Positions 18,153 to 26,259 of a stretch of 64,000 bases of DNA are shown piece by piece; the stretch's first letter is position 1, and the number at the start of each line of letters is the position of its first letter. The notes beneath the pieces were generated by a model. The model searched no databases. It saw nothing but the letters and a program-made list of their open reading frames with translations, and had not been told where the DNA came from. The stretch lies in assembly GCA_964370395.1 (NCBI GenBank), contig CAYJIZ010000001.1:62001-126000 (forward strand), written 5' to 3'. The position numbers and the translations under genes were made by a program. Origin of the DNA: JBGUVL01 sp964370395. GTDB lineage: Bacteria > Bacillota_I > Bacilli_A > Erysipelotrichales > Erysipelotrichaceae.

Positions 18153-19220
18153 TTATAATTTATCAAGAAAATCTATAATTTCTTTTTCATCTTCTTTGAA
18201 GAAATGTGCATACACTTGTAATAGCATTTCACTAGAATGTCCAAGCCTTCTTGCGATAGCGGTTATTTTCATTCCACTATTGATTAGTAGCGATGCATTT
18301 GAGTGTCGTATATCATGAAATCTAATTTTTTCTACATTTGCTAATTCGCAATAAGTAATCATTCTTTCTCGTACTCGTGTAAACGATAATGGTTTGTTAT
18401 TACCAAGAATAAACCAATCATTTTTGAAACCATCAGTTTTTGAAATAACCAATTTGTAATTTTTTAACATAATAATTGTATTTCTATCTAAATTAACATA
18501 CCTGATTGATGCATTTGTTTTTGGTGGAGTGATAATATATCCACCTTTAATTTTTGAACATGTTTTATTAATATTGATTCCTTTTTCATCAAAATCATTC
18601 CAAGTTAGCGCAAGTAACTCACCTCTGCGTGCACCAGTCATATACGCCAATGTGTATAATATTATATATCTTTGATCGTCAATAACAGAAATGAAATTCT
18701 TATAGTCTTTTATAGTCCATATTTTCATTTCTTCTTTTATCGTATCTTTATCTTTTACGAATCCAACTTTTGAAGCTGGATTTTCAGTATGATTCTTTAC
18801 CTTAATAGCATAATTAAAAATTCTGTTAATTAATCCATGAATGGTATTTATATAAGTTACTTTATAACCATTTTCTTTCATTTTGTTATGTAAAGCAATG
18901 ATATCTTTTGTTGTTATTTTATTTACTCTTTTTTTACCTAAGGCATCTTTAATGTGTTTATTATAGTTTCTCTCACAATTGAATATAGTTGTTGATTTAC
19001 TCTTATTTTTGATGAAATGAATATATTCTAAAAAAAGATCATCAAAATTAATATAAAGTGAAGTCTCTTTGTTAGATATTAAAAATAAATGTTCACTATT
19101 TTTTGCGTCAGATTTAGTATTAAATCCTCTTTTTTTATATTGCTTTGAAATACCATTTACATCATTGTATTTACCGTAAAAATACCACTTGCCTGTCTTA
19201 GTATCTTTCTTAACTGCCAT
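18153..19220 (-). CDS. int: site-specific tyrosine recombinase (phage integrase)
   Basis: The 355-residue integrase has an N-terminal arm-binding segment (MAVKKDTKTGKWYFYGKY onward), a core-binding SAM-like domain (about 60-145) and a catalytic domain with R198, K234, H302-R305, H328 and nucleophile Y337. ATG at 19220 is chosen because AGGAGGATT precedes it; upstream codons are not needed. It cuts and rejoins at the tRNA-Arg core. It lies beside attL, transcribed toward the tRNA. No separate excisionase was recognised. Confidence 0.96.
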   Translation of the reverse strand: MAVKKDTKTGKWYFYGKYNDVNGISKQYKKRGFNTKSDAKNSEHLFLISNKETSLYINFDDLFLEYIHFIKNKSKSTTIFNCERNYNKHIKDALGKKRVNKITTKDIIALHNKMKENGYKVTYINTIHGLINRIFNYAIKVKNHTENPASKVGFVKDKDTIKEEMKIWTIKDYKNFISVIDDQRYIILYTLAYMTGARRGELLALTWNDFDEKGININKTCSKIKGGYIITPPKTNASIRYVNLDRNTIIMLKNYKLVISKTDGFKNDWFILGNNKPLSFTRVRERMITYCELANVEKIRFHDIRHSNASLLINSGMKITAIARRLGHSSEMLLQVYAHFFKEDEKEIIDFLDKL

Positions 19221-19248
19221 TGCGTAATCCTCCTTTATTTTGTATAAT
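19220..19248 (+). promoter_or_regulatory. plus-strand promoter inside the integrase leader
   Basis: TTGCGT (19220-19225), a 17-base spacer and TATAAT (19243-19248) point rightward, opposite to int. The -35 overlaps the int start codon. No plus-strand gene follows, but a strong terminator does, so a short RNA is predicted. Confidence 0.5.
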
Positions 19249-19254
19249 AAAGGC

Positions 19255-19324
19255 ATAGAAAAAGGATGATGTCCAGTCATTTGTTTCTATACCGACACTC
19301 CCATTGCCGTGGGGGTGTTTTTTT
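19255..19324 (+). ncRNA. candidate 70-nt antisense RNA over the int leader
   Basis: A promoter-like pair upstream and the strong terminator ACACTCCCA-TTGCCG-TGGGGGTGT-TTTTTT at 19295-19324 define a short plus-strand transcript between int and the DUF4041 gene, both on the minus strand. Any int mRNA arising upstream would contain its complement. A 26-codon ORF beginning at tandem ATGs (19266) runs through the terminator and is unlikely to be real. No database family is claimed. Confidence 0.4.
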
Positions 19325-20711
19325 ATTTGTTATTTCTAAGTATTAATGTTTCTCTGTATTGTTCTGCATCAGGAACTTTATTGATTTCAACTAAACTATC
19401 ATGGTTATTTTTAATAACACGTTCTATCTCGTCAAGTGATACATTGAAAAACTCTTTTCTAGAATTTATCATATTAACTTTTTTATCAGCAAATTCGTTA
19501 TGTAATGCACTTTCAAGTGCTGGCGCATTATCACTGAAAATCATTGCGTGAATATCAAATTTAAAAGGAACAGAAGCGTCACCCAATTCATCAACTCTTT
19601 CGTTAGGTTCTAATCTTCTTGTCATCCCTATTTTAAAGATATTCTCTCCAAATGCTCCAATATTTGATATCACATAAACATATCCTGCTTTTTTATTTGC
19701 ATCTCTATAATCAAGTTGTTCTATCCCTTTTTCTATTTCTAATAACTGATTATCTATTTCTTTTATTTTTTTTATTATTTCATTTTTATTGACTGCATTT
19801 TCTAGTTGCATGATGAGTTTTTCTTTTGCAGATAGGTAATGCTTAAATTCCTTATTTGCTTCTTCTCTAGCTTTTTGAATTTCTTCTTGAACTTTCTTTT
19901 CTTCGCGTTCTTCTTCTCTCTGTCTACGCAAAGCATCTTTCTCTTCTTGTTTTTTCATTTGAAATTCATGTACTAATTCAAGTTCTTCATATTTTAAGTT
20001 AATGAACTCTTGTAGTATTTCAATCCTATTTCTAACGTTTAATTTATTTATTGATTCAGCAGATTTTAATATTCTATCCTTGATAATATCGATGTTGTTA
20101 AATTTGACTTTTGAAATTAAAACATCACATTCATTGTTAAATGCGCGTAAAACCATTTTCATATTATCGTTATTCATTGCTGATCCTTTTGATTTACTTC
20201 CTTCTAAAATCCATTCATTAGAAAAACTAAGGGCAGTCTTGTTTTTTATCATATCTTTCTGTTTGTTCTTATTGAATTTTATTCTCTCTGCATATTCTTC
20301 ACTATTCATACACTGATATTGAGGTTTATATAATCCAAAGTCAGTAAAAAATAAATCTTCATCTAAAGCAGCCGTTAACTTTTTCTTACTATAAATGTCT
20401 TTGTTCAAGTCATTTATTTCATTTTCCAATTCTTCTTTTTTTAGTTTCAAAGAATTTAAAGCAGAAGAAGTAGATAATAAATCATCTTTTAGTTTAATAT
20501 TGTCCAATATCTTTAACTTTTCCGCATCTTCTAATAAATTATTGTATTTACTTTCCAATTCATCATAAGTTTTTCGTGAAACGGTTGTATTAGAAGTTAC
20601 TTCTTTTAGCTTGTCTTTTGTTTTTTTGATTATACTATCTTCTTTTTCTTTTTTTAGTTCATTTTTCGGTTGAGCAACAAACGCTTTTTTTAATTCATCT
20701 TTTAAACTCAT
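19323..20711 (-). CDS. DUF4041 protein with C-terminal T5orf172 (GIY-YIG-like) domain
   Basis: The 462-residue protein has a charged coiled-coil N-terminus, a DUF4041-type middle region (about 115-260), a long coiled coil (about 240-330) and a T5orf172/Mug113 domain at the C-terminus: GYVYVISNIGAFGENIFKIG, MTRRLEP, VDELGDASVPF and the ALESALHNEF helix. T5orf172 is a GIY-YIG nuclease relative. Such genes are common near phage immunity regions and may act in superinfection exclusion or DNA processing; function is unproven. It is transcribed with the repressor and ImmA genes. Confidence 0.85.
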   Translation of the reverse strand: MSLKDELKKAFVAQPKNELKKEKEDSIIKKTKDKLKEVTSNTTVSRKTYDELESKYNNLLEDAEKLKILDNIKLKDDLLSTSSALNSLKLKKEELENEINDLNKDIYSKKKLTAALDEDLFFTDFGLYKPQYQCMNSEEYAERIKFNKNKQKDMIKNKTALSFSNEWILEGSKSKGSAMNNDNMKMVLRAFNNECDVLISKVKFNNIDIIKDRILKSAESINKLNVRNRIEILQEFINLKYEELELVHEFQMKKQEEKDALRRQREEEREEKKVQEEIQKAREEANKEFKHYLSAKEKLIMQLENAVNKNEIIKKIKEIDNQLLEIEKGIEQLDYRDANKKAGYVYVISNIGAFGENIFKIGMTRRLEPNERVDELGDASVPFKFDIHAMIFSDNAPALESALHNEFADKKVNMINSRKEFFNVSLDEIERVIKNNHDSLVEINKVPDAEQYRETLILRNNK

Positions 20712-20731
20712 AATAATTGTCCTTTCTTAAT

Positions 20732-21160
20732 TTAATAAGCAAGCTCGTATTTTACTTGCAATTTATATTGATACACCCTTTCATTGAACATACGTGCAAT
20801 CGAAGGCGTAACACCTAAATTAATTAAGTGCCAATCAAAAAAATCGCATTCCCATATTTCATTTTTAAGTAAATAAAGGCACATGAATAAATTTGCATTA
20901 TTTTCTTCTGTACGTTGATTTAAAAGCCAAGATCCTCGATTAAATAAATGATGACCAATTTCATGTAAAATTGCTAAATTGCTATCATAAGAAGTTAAAT
21001 TTGATTTAATAACAATTGTAGGCTTAATATATCTTATGTACATCGCTTTGCAATCAATATTATCACTATATTTAATGTCGACTTGCAGTAATTCAATTAA
21101 TTCATTAATGCTTAAATACTTTAATTCTTCCACTTTACTATAAATTTTTCTAAAACACAT
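20732..21160 (-). CDS. ImmA/IrrE-family metallopeptidase
   Basis: The 142-residue protein has the zinc motif HEIGHH (H66, E67, H70) in an ImmA/IrrE-like fold. In ICEBs1 and many phages such proteases cleave the neighbouring CI/ImmR-type repressor to start induction. Its location directly downstream of the repressor gene on the same strand supports that role. Confidence 0.85.
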   Translation of the reverse strand: MCFRKIYSKVEELKYLSINELIELLQVDIKYSDNIDCKAMYIRYIKPTIVIKSNLTSYDSNLAILHEIGHHLFNRGSWLLNQRTEENNANLFMCLYLLKNEIWECDFFDWHLINLGVTPSIARMFNERVYQYKLQVKYELAY

Positions 21161-21190
21161 AATATCACCTTCCTAAAAAAATGATAATTT

Positions 21191-21205
21191 ATATTGTTAC
21201 AATAT
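21191..21205. promoter_or_regulatory. palindrome between repressor and ImmA genes
   Basis: ATATTGT-T-ACAATAT is a perfect 7-1-7 palindrome in the 56-base gap between the two minus-strand genes. It may be an operator; no protein is assigned. Confidence 0.35.
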
Positions 21206-21216
21206 TTGTGTGATAA

Positions 21217-21612
21217 TTATTTTTTGTAATCTTCTGCTAGCATTTTCAATACACCAGCCATTTTATTTGCAAATTGAACTTTTTCATCATCACTCATTCG
21301 ATCAAAGTCATATCCACCATATGCAGATACTACAGGATTTGATAGTAAGAAAATCATTGCTTCATCAATGTTATCGAAATGATTTTGTTTAACAAAATCT
21401 CTTTCCAAATCATCAGTTAATCCCATCAACCAAGTTTCGCTAACGTTAAGCGCTTTAGCAATCAAATATATTGATTCCTGTTTAGGATTATAATTTCCGC
21501 TTAAATAAGAACTTATAGCACCTTTGTTAATATTTGTTCTTCTTACTAATTCTGCTTGTGTAACTCCTCTAAGTTGCATAGCGTATTTAATTCTTTCAGC
21601 GTATGATTTCAA
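21217..21612 (-). CDS. CI-like XRE-family phage repressor
   Basis: The 131-residue protein starts with an HTH_3 domain (about 5-65: RIKYAMQLRGVTQAELVRRTNINKG and the following ISSYLSGNYNPKQESIYLIAKAL segment) and a short C-terminal part that may oligomerise. It is divergent from the early genes and should maintain lysogeny. It lacks a LexA-type peptidase domain, which fits cleavage by the neighbouring ImmA-like protease. Confidence 0.9.
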   Translation of the reverse strand: MKSYAERIKYAMQLRGVTQAELVRRTNINKGAISSYLSGNYNPKQESIYLIAKALNVSETWLMGLTDDLERDFVKQNHFDNIDEAMIFLLSNPVVSAYGGYDFDRMSDDEKVQFANKMAGVLKMLAEDYKK

Positions 21613-21636
21613 AATTTATTACCTCCTACTAACGAC

Positions 21637-21665
21637 ATTATATTATATGTGTTTACAAAACGCAA
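21637..21665 (-). promoter_or_regulatory. repressor promoter
   Basis: On the minus strand TTGCGT (21665-21660), a 17-base spacer and TATAAT (21642-21637) lie upstream of the repressor gene. Confidence 0.55.
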
Positions 21666-21737
21666 CAAAAAGATTAGATAGTTAAACAAAATGTGTTGAC
21701 ATATCTAAACACTAATGTATAATAAAGGTAGGTTTAG
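21649..21737. promoter_or_regulatory. candidate repressor/Cro operator half-sites
   Basis: GTGTTTA at 21649-21655 and its reverse complement TAAACAC at 21706-21712 flank the divergent promoters. TAAACA occurs again at 21683-21688, and CTAAAC (21705-21710) pairs with GTTTAG (21732-21737) around the rightward -10. These repeated half-sites are the likely operators of the lysis-lysogeny switch. Confidence 0.45.
21696..21723 (+). promoter_or_regulatory. early rightward promoter
   Basis: TTGACA (21696-21701), a 16-base spacer and TATAAT (21718-21723) match the consensus closely and drive the early operon starting with the Cro-like gene. Confidence 0.85.
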
Positions 21738-21747
21738 AAAACTGAAC
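21732..21747 (+). repeat. leader repeat, copy 1
   Basis: GTTTAGAAAACTGAAC lies just upstream of the GAAAGGAGT ribosome binding site of the Cro-like gene. The same 16 bases recur at 21984-21999 before the next gene. Confidence 0.7.
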
Positions 21748-21764
21748 CAGAAAGGAGTGATTCA

Positions 21765-21989
21765 ATGAAATTTGATTATTCAAAATTGGAAAGCAGAATA
21801 TTAAGTTTTTATGGCAGTAAAAAGAAATATGCTGAAGTTTCAAAAACACTTTGTAGAACATCATTAACACATAAACTTAATAACAAAGTGCCTTTTGATG
21901 ATTTAGAAATGAAAGAGGCATCGGAACTTCTACGTTTCGAAAAAGGCGTAAAAGATATTCCAATTTATTTTTTTACACCAAAAGTTTAG
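21765..21989 (+). CDS. Cro-like phage regulator (DUF739 type)
   Basis: The 74-residue helical protein resembles the DUF739 group of small phage regulators with an HTH fold: KLESRILSFYGSKKKYAEV and a segment with TSLTHKLNNK that would form the recognition helix. It is the first gene after the rightward early promoter, the usual place for Cro. Confidence 0.75.
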   Translation: MKFDYSKLESRILSFYGSKKKYAEVSKTLCRTSLTHKLNNKVPFDDLEMKEASELLRFEKGVKDIPIYFFTPKV

Positions 21990-21999
21990 AAAACTGAAC
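21984..21999 (+). repeat. leader repeat, copy 2
   Basis: This is a perfect second copy of GTTTAGAAAACTGAAC, overlapping the stop codon of the Cro-like gene and preceding GAAAGGAGT of the next gene. Confidence 0.7.
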
Positions 22000-22015
22000 G
22001 GAAAGGAGTTTGCAA

Positions 22016-22282
22016 ATGGGAATCAACATAGAAAGAGAGAAGATATTATTAACGGGTTTTGCAAATCAAGCAAGTATTCGTAAATTCATCCCGTGTGGTT
22101 ATGTGAAAGCAAAACGAATTTATGAAGAAATATCACTTGAAGCAAAAAGTGAAGGTAAATCTACATTAATGGGATTTGATCCAAAACGATTATTGAAATA
22201 TGTGAATCTAACAAAGAAAGAAATATTCGCATATGCAGAAATCGAAAAAAAAGAGACCGCTGCAACGGACTCAAGTAAATAA
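22016..22282 (+). CDS. small phage protein, possible DNA-binding regulator
   Basis: The 88-residue protein has a helix-turn-helix-like segment (ASIRKFIPCGYVKAKRIYEEI) resembling the DUF3173 group. The ATG at 22016 is preferred to a TTG at 22010 because AAAGGAG sits 7 bases upstream of it. It is co-transcribed with the Cro-like gene and shares its leader repeat. Function unknown. Confidence 0.65.
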   Translation: MGINIEREKILLTGFANQASIRKFIPCGYVKAKRIYEEISLEAKSEGKSTLMGFDPKRLLKYVNLTKKEIFAYAEIEKKETAATDSSK

Positions 22283-22317
22283 AATTTACAAATATATTAT
22301 ACAACAAAGGAGAACTT

Positions 22318-22857
22318 ATGTATAGATACGAAAGAAGATTAAATTATAGAAATGCATTTTTATTATCATCAATACTTTTATTTTTATTCATTGTTATTAG
22401 TTTTATTGTAACAAATATGATGTTCGATATGAGAGCAGATTATGACAAACAAATAGATGAGCAGCAAACGGAAATTATTAAGTTGTCAAACGATAAAACA
22501 CAACTTAGTAATCAATTGATGATTATAAAGGATGAATATAATGATTTACTAGAAAGTGATGAATGAACTTCTCTAGGTGAGTTCAAAATCACGCATTATG
22601 GAAGCGATTGTATTGGTTGTAGTGGAACAACTGCAACTGGAACAATTCCACAAATCGATAGAACGATTGCTACTGATTGGAACGTCATTTCTCCAGGTAG
22701 TGAAGTAATGATAAATGGCAAAGTCTACATAGCCGAAGACAAAGGCGGTGCGATTAAGCAAAACGTGATTGATATGTACGTAGGCAGTGAACAAGAAAGT
22801 ATACAAAAAGGAATATATTACACAGAAGTGTTTGTGAGGAGGAAAAAGCATGAGTGA
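22318..22857 (+). pseudogene. membrane-anchored 3D-domain protein interrupted by an in-frame TGA
   Basis: The first part (22318-22566, 82 residues) has one membrane segment (about 13-33) and a coiled coil. After the TGA at 22564-22566 the same frame stays open to 22857 and encodes a recognisable 3D/double-psi beta-barrel domain: LGEFKITHYG, the cysteines of SDCIGCSGTT, and three aspartates in IATDWNV, AEDKGG and IDMYVG. In intact phage homologues both parts form one protein. A single TTA-to-TGA change would explain the break. Without readthrough only the membrane and coil piece is made. Part two has no start codon or RBS of its own near the domain start. Confidence 0.8.
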
Positions 22858-23074
22858 ATCATATCCAATGAATGAACAAGAATGGTTGACACCACCAACT
22901 TACATTGAAGTTGACGAAAACAAAGAGATTAAGAAACAAATGATTATTGACGCTATTTACAACTTGAATGAATGTATTTCAAATTTATATTCATTAGATG
23001 ATATTTTAGCATCATGTTTAGCAATTGATTTAGAAGAGTTTAGAAAATCTATTGCGGAATTAGAGGATAAATAA
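22850..23074 (+). CDS. small acidic phage protein, unknown
   Basis: The 74-residue acidic protein has two helical halves and no motif I recognise. AGGAGG precedes the ATG. It overlaps the end of the broken 3D frame and shares one base with the start of the exonuclease gene (TAATG), so it belongs to the recombination operon. Confidence 0.65.
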   Translation: MSESYPMNEQEWLTPPTYIEVDENKEIKKQMIIDAIYNLNECISNLYSLDDILASCLAIDLEEFRKSIAELEDK

Positions 23075-23748
23075 TGAATTTGTATGAAGATACAAAAGAT
23101 TATATTGTAAAAGTTTTTAAAGATAGAGACGATTGGTTGTCAAATAGAGAATTGGGAATCGGAGGAAGTGAAGCTTCAGCTTTGATTGATAAATCAAAGT
23201 TCAAATCAAATATTGATTTATGGAGAGAGAAAAACAAAATTATCAAAAGAAAAGATTTATCAAATAATAAAAACGTTGATTTTGGAACGAAAGCAGAAAA
23301 TCCAATTCGTAAATTGTTTGAGTTAGACTATCGCGATAAATACGAAGTGCAATATGTAGATAATGCTTCGTTAAAGAGTAAAAAACATGAATTTATGTTT
23401 TATAGCCCAGATGGACTATTGCTTGATAAAAATAATGGTGAAAGAGGTATTTTAGAAATAAAAACATCTTTAATAAGAGGTAATTATGATGATTGGAAAG
23501 GAAAGGTTCCAATCGAATACTACATTCAAGTTTTGCATGGCCTATTAGTTACTGGTTTTGATTTTGTGAAAATAAGAGCACGTCTAAAGTTCATAAAAGG
23601 TGATGAAATAAACGTCATTGTTAACACCTACACAATACATAGAAACGAAGTAGAGGAAGACTTGATATGGCTAGAGCAAGAAGAAGTAACAAGGTGGAAT
23701 AAATACTATGTAAATAATGTTAAACCACCACTGACAATTGATATATAA
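23074..23748 (+). CDS. YqaJ-type phage recombination exonuclease
   Basis: The 224-residue protein fits the YqaJ/lambda exonuclease family of PD-(D/E)XK nucleases: GIGGSEASALI near the N-terminus, the FGTKAENPIRKLF helix, YSPDGLLL, catalytic GILEIKTS and the YYIQVLHG helix. It should degrade one strand of a double-strand end and hand the single strand to the Bet protein encoded two genes later. Confidence 0.9.
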   Translation: MNLYEDTKDYIVKVFKDRDDWLSNRELGIGGSEASALIDKSKFKSNIDLWREKNKIIKRKDLSNNKNVDFGTKAENPIRKLFELDYRDKYEVQYVDNASLKSKKHEFMFYSPDGLLLDKNNGERGILEIKTSLIRGNYDDWKGKVPIEYYIQVLHGLLVTGFDFVKIRARLKFIKGDEINVIVNTYTIHRNEVEEDLIWLEQEEVTRWNKYYVNNVKPPLTIDI

Positions 23749-23762
23749 AAGGAGAAAAACAA

Positions 23763-24596
23763 ATGTTAGAAATCGTAGTTGAAAATAAAGTTGGATTGAT
23801 TGAATTCAACAATGAAGAGTTGAAAAAAGAGTTAGAAATTGAGTTAAAAAAATATGATGTTGTTGTTACAAAAGATAGTATTAAAGAAGCAAAATCATTG
23901 AAAGCAAAGTTAAACAAAGTAAAAAGTTTAATTGATGATGAAAGAAAAAGAATTAAAAAAGAATATTGCATTCCATTGGTTGATTTTGAATCGAAAGTAA
24001 AAGAATTAACGTTAATGTTAGAGAACGGATATAAAAAGATTAACAATCAAGTTGCCGAGTTTGAGTTGGAAGAATTAAGAATTAAAAAAGAAAAAGTAAA
24101 AGAAAAATATTCTTTTATAGAAATGCCTATTGAAATTGATTTTGAAAGAATTTGGGAGCCTTCTTATGAAAACAAAGGAATGGACGAAAATAAAATTCTT
24201 GAATCAGTACAAATTAAAATTAATAAAATTGTGCAAGACTTAGATTTTATAAAATCGTTCACATCTGAATTTAGTGAAGTTGAAAAAATGCAAGTTGAAG
24301 ATATTTACAAAAAAACATTAGATATTGGAATTGCAAAATTAGAAGTAGACAAAATAAATAATTTTAAAAAGCAATTAGAGGAAAGAGAAGCTGAAAAGGA
24401 AAAAGAAAAACAGCAAGTAGAAGAAAAAGAGTTAAGTCCGGTTGAAGAAAGGGTTGAGTTTGCACAAGAAATGGTTGAAGAAGTAGAGGAACTTCTTACA
24501 AGAACATTTCAAGTGACAACAACAAGAGAAAACGTTATCGCTTTAGGTGATTTTATGAAAAATAAAGGAATTAAATTTAGAAAGGTGGAAATGTAA
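23763..24596 (+). CDS. DUF1351 phage protein
   Basis: The 277-residue highly charged coiled-coil protein has the DUF1351 pattern (an N-terminal strand, then KSLKAKLNKVKSLIDDERKRI and long helices). DUF1351 proteins lie between exonuclease and annealing protein genes in many Gram-positive phages and are assumed to assist recombination. AAAGGAG precedes the start. Confidence 0.8.
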   Translation: MLEIVVENKVGLIEFNNEELKKELEIELKKYDVVVTKDSIKEAKSLKAKLNKVKSLIDDERKRIKKEYCIPLVDFESKVKELTLMLENGYKKINNQVAEFELEELRIKKEKVKEKYSFIEMPIEIDFERIWEPSYENKGMDENKILESVQIKINKIVQDLDFIKSFTSEFSEVEKMQVEDIYKKTLDIGIAKLEVDKINNFKKQLEEREAEKEKEKQQVEEKELSPVEERVEFAQEMVEEVEELLTRTFQVTTTRENVIALGDFMKNKGIKFRKVEM

Positions 24597-24597
24597 T

Positions 24598-25290
24598 ATG
24601 TCAGTCAATAACTCATTAACAAAAGAATCAAACAAAGAAACAATATTTGCAACTGATTCAGGAGAGATTAAACTTACAAATGCCATTGTTAAAAGTTATT
24701 TAGTGAATGGGAATGGTGCTATTAGCGATCAAGAAGCGTTGATGTTTATTGCGCTTTGCAAAGGGCAAAAATTAAACCCTTTTATCAAAGAAGCTTATTT
24801 GATTAAATTTGGAAGCCAACCCGCAGCAATGGTTGTTGCTAAAGATGTATTTCAAAAAAGAGCCGACAAAAATCCTAACTACAATGGTAAAAAAGCAGGT
24901 ATTATTGTCGAAAATAAAGATACACAAGAAATCGAATATAGAGACGGTGCTTTCTATCGTAAAGACAAAGAAAATGTTGTCGGTGGCTGGTGCGAAATAT
25001 TTAAAAAAGATAGAACATACAGTGAACGTGTAGAAGTTTCTTTTGATGAATACGTTGGTAAAAAAGCAGATGGAACACCAAATGTAAATTGGAGTGGAAG
25101 ACCTGCAACAATGATTAGAAAAGTAGCGGTTGTGCAAGCGTTAAGAGAAGCATTTACAAGCGATTATCAAGGAATGTATATTGCAGAAGAATTTGGAACA
25201 TCAGAAGAAGAATTAACTTCTAATAAAGAACAAGAAACAAAAGAAGAAGTTGTTGTGGACACAAATTTTGAGGAAGAAACGCTTCTATAG
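24598..25290 (+). CDS. bet: phage recombination protein Bet (single-strand annealing protein)
   Basis: The 230-residue protein belongs to the Redbeta/Bet family: the ISDQEALMFIALCKGQKLNPF segment, YLIKFGSQPAAMVVAKDVFQKRA split around a loop, and the VNWSGRPATMIRKVAVVQALREAF helix. It anneals complementary single strands produced by the YqaJ-type exonuclease. The C-terminal 30 residues are acidic and may contact SSB or the exonuclease. Confidence 0.92.
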   Translation: MSVNNSLTKESNKETIFATDSGEIKLTNAIVKSYLVNGNGAISDQEALMFIALCKGQKLNPFIKEAYLIKFGSQPAAMVVAKDVFQKRADKNPNYNGKKAGIIVENKDTQEIEYRDGAFYRKDKENVVGGWCEIFKKDRTYSERVEVSFDEYVGKKADGTPNVNWSGRPATMIRKVAVVQALREAFTSDYQGMYIAEEFGTSEEELTSNKEQETKEEVVVDTNFEEETLL

Positions 25291-25291
25291 T

Positions 25292-25951
25292 ATGACTAAA
25301 TTAGCAAAAATAAAAAATGATTATGTGTTGAAAGACTACAAGACAAGTCAAACAAACGATATGTACTTGTCTTGTGGCAACACATTAGAAGTAGAAGTGA
25401 AACTTGTTGATAAAAGAATGATTACTGATAAGCAAAGAAAATTTATATTTGCTTTGTGTAACGAAATTTCATATTTCACTGGTGACGATAAAGAATGGGT
25501 GCGAATGCTATTGCAAACGTATAACGCAAAATTACGTGATATTGAAGTTGAAAGTATGTCTAGTTGCGATATGACTTATGCAAACGGATTGATTGATACG
25601 ATAATTAACTTTTGCATTGATAGAGAGATTCCTTTCTCTGGAAAACTCATAAAAGATTATGGATACACGTTTGATGAAAAGCAATCGTATAGCATGGCTT
25701 TAAAGCGTGTATGCGTTGTTTGTGGAACTAGAGCAGATATACATCACGTTGATACGATCGGAGTGGGAAACGATAGAAATAAAGTAAGTCACGTTGGCAA
25801 AAGAGCGCTTCCACTTTGCAGAAATCATCATGCTGAATGTCATACGATAGGAGATAAAACATTCATTGAAAACTATCATTTATCGCCATTTGTCATTGAT
25901 GAAAAAATGGAATATTTCATAAAAAAAGGAAAGTTGAGGATTATTGAATGA
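25292..25951 (+). CDS. putative phage HNHc nuclease
   Basis: The 219-residue protein matches the phage putative HNHc nuclease group. It has the ITDKQRKFIFALCNEI helix and a C-terminal HNH-like zinc site: CVVCG, IHHVDTIG, LPLCRNHHAECHTIG. ATG at 25292 follows the bet stop by one base; an upstream TTG in the same frame lies inside bet and is rejected. It probably processes recombination intermediates. Confidence 0.85.
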   Translation: MTKLAKIKNDYVLKDYKTSQTNDMYLSCGNTLEVEVKLVDKRMITDKQRKFIFALCNEISYFTGDDKEWVRMLLQTYNAKLRDIEVESMSSCDMTYANGLIDTIINFCIDREIPFSGKLIKDYGYTFDEKQSYSMALKRVCVVCGTRADIHHVDTIGVGNDRNKVSHVGKRALPLCRNHHAECHTIGDKTFIENYHLSPFVIDEKMEYFIKKGKLRIIE

Positions 25952-26259
25952 TTACAGAAGCGCAAGAAAGATTGCTTAATTTGTTACAGTTTGGTAAAGA
26001 AAATGCAGTTACTCGTGATTACTTATCTTTCATGCTTGATAGAAATGATAGAGAAATAAGAAGAATGATTGAAGAACTTCGACAAGAAGGATATATCATA
26101 TGTTCTTCTACACAGCATAAAGGCTACTGGAAACCAACAAAAAGAAGTGAAGTGAATGAATTTATCATTCAAATGGATAACTACGCTAAGAAGTGCTTTA
26201 AAGCGTGTCAGTCAGCCAAAGAATACATGAAAAATCATGAGGATCAACTACATGCCTAA
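25948..26259 (+). CDS. small winged-helix phage protein
   Basis: The 103-residue protein has a winged-helix-like N-terminus (EAQERLLNLLQFGKENAVTR, DREIRRMIEELRQEGYII, then a wing) and a C-terminal helix. It overlaps the HNH gene stop by 4 bases (ATGA). It is probably a DNA-binding accessory of the replication module; function unproven. Confidence 0.7.
   Translation: MITEAQERLLNLLQFGKENAVTRDYLSFMLDRNDREIRRMIEELRQEGYIICSSTQHKGYWKPTKRSEVNEFIIQMDNYAKKCFKACQSAKEYMKNHEDQLHA

Noticed and set aside
17934..18158. 74-codon ORF over tRNA-Arg
   Set aside because: It overlaps the tRNA completely and has no RBS; the tRNA is the real feature.
22564..22566. TGA read as tryptophan or selenocysteine
   Set aside because: TGA ends many genes here as a normal stop, tryptophan is TGG throughout, and no selenocysteine element was seen; a Leu codon mutation is simpler.
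25250..25291. TTG start for the HNHc nuclease
   Set aside because: It lies inside bet and lacks an RBS; ATG 25292 directly after the bet stop is better.
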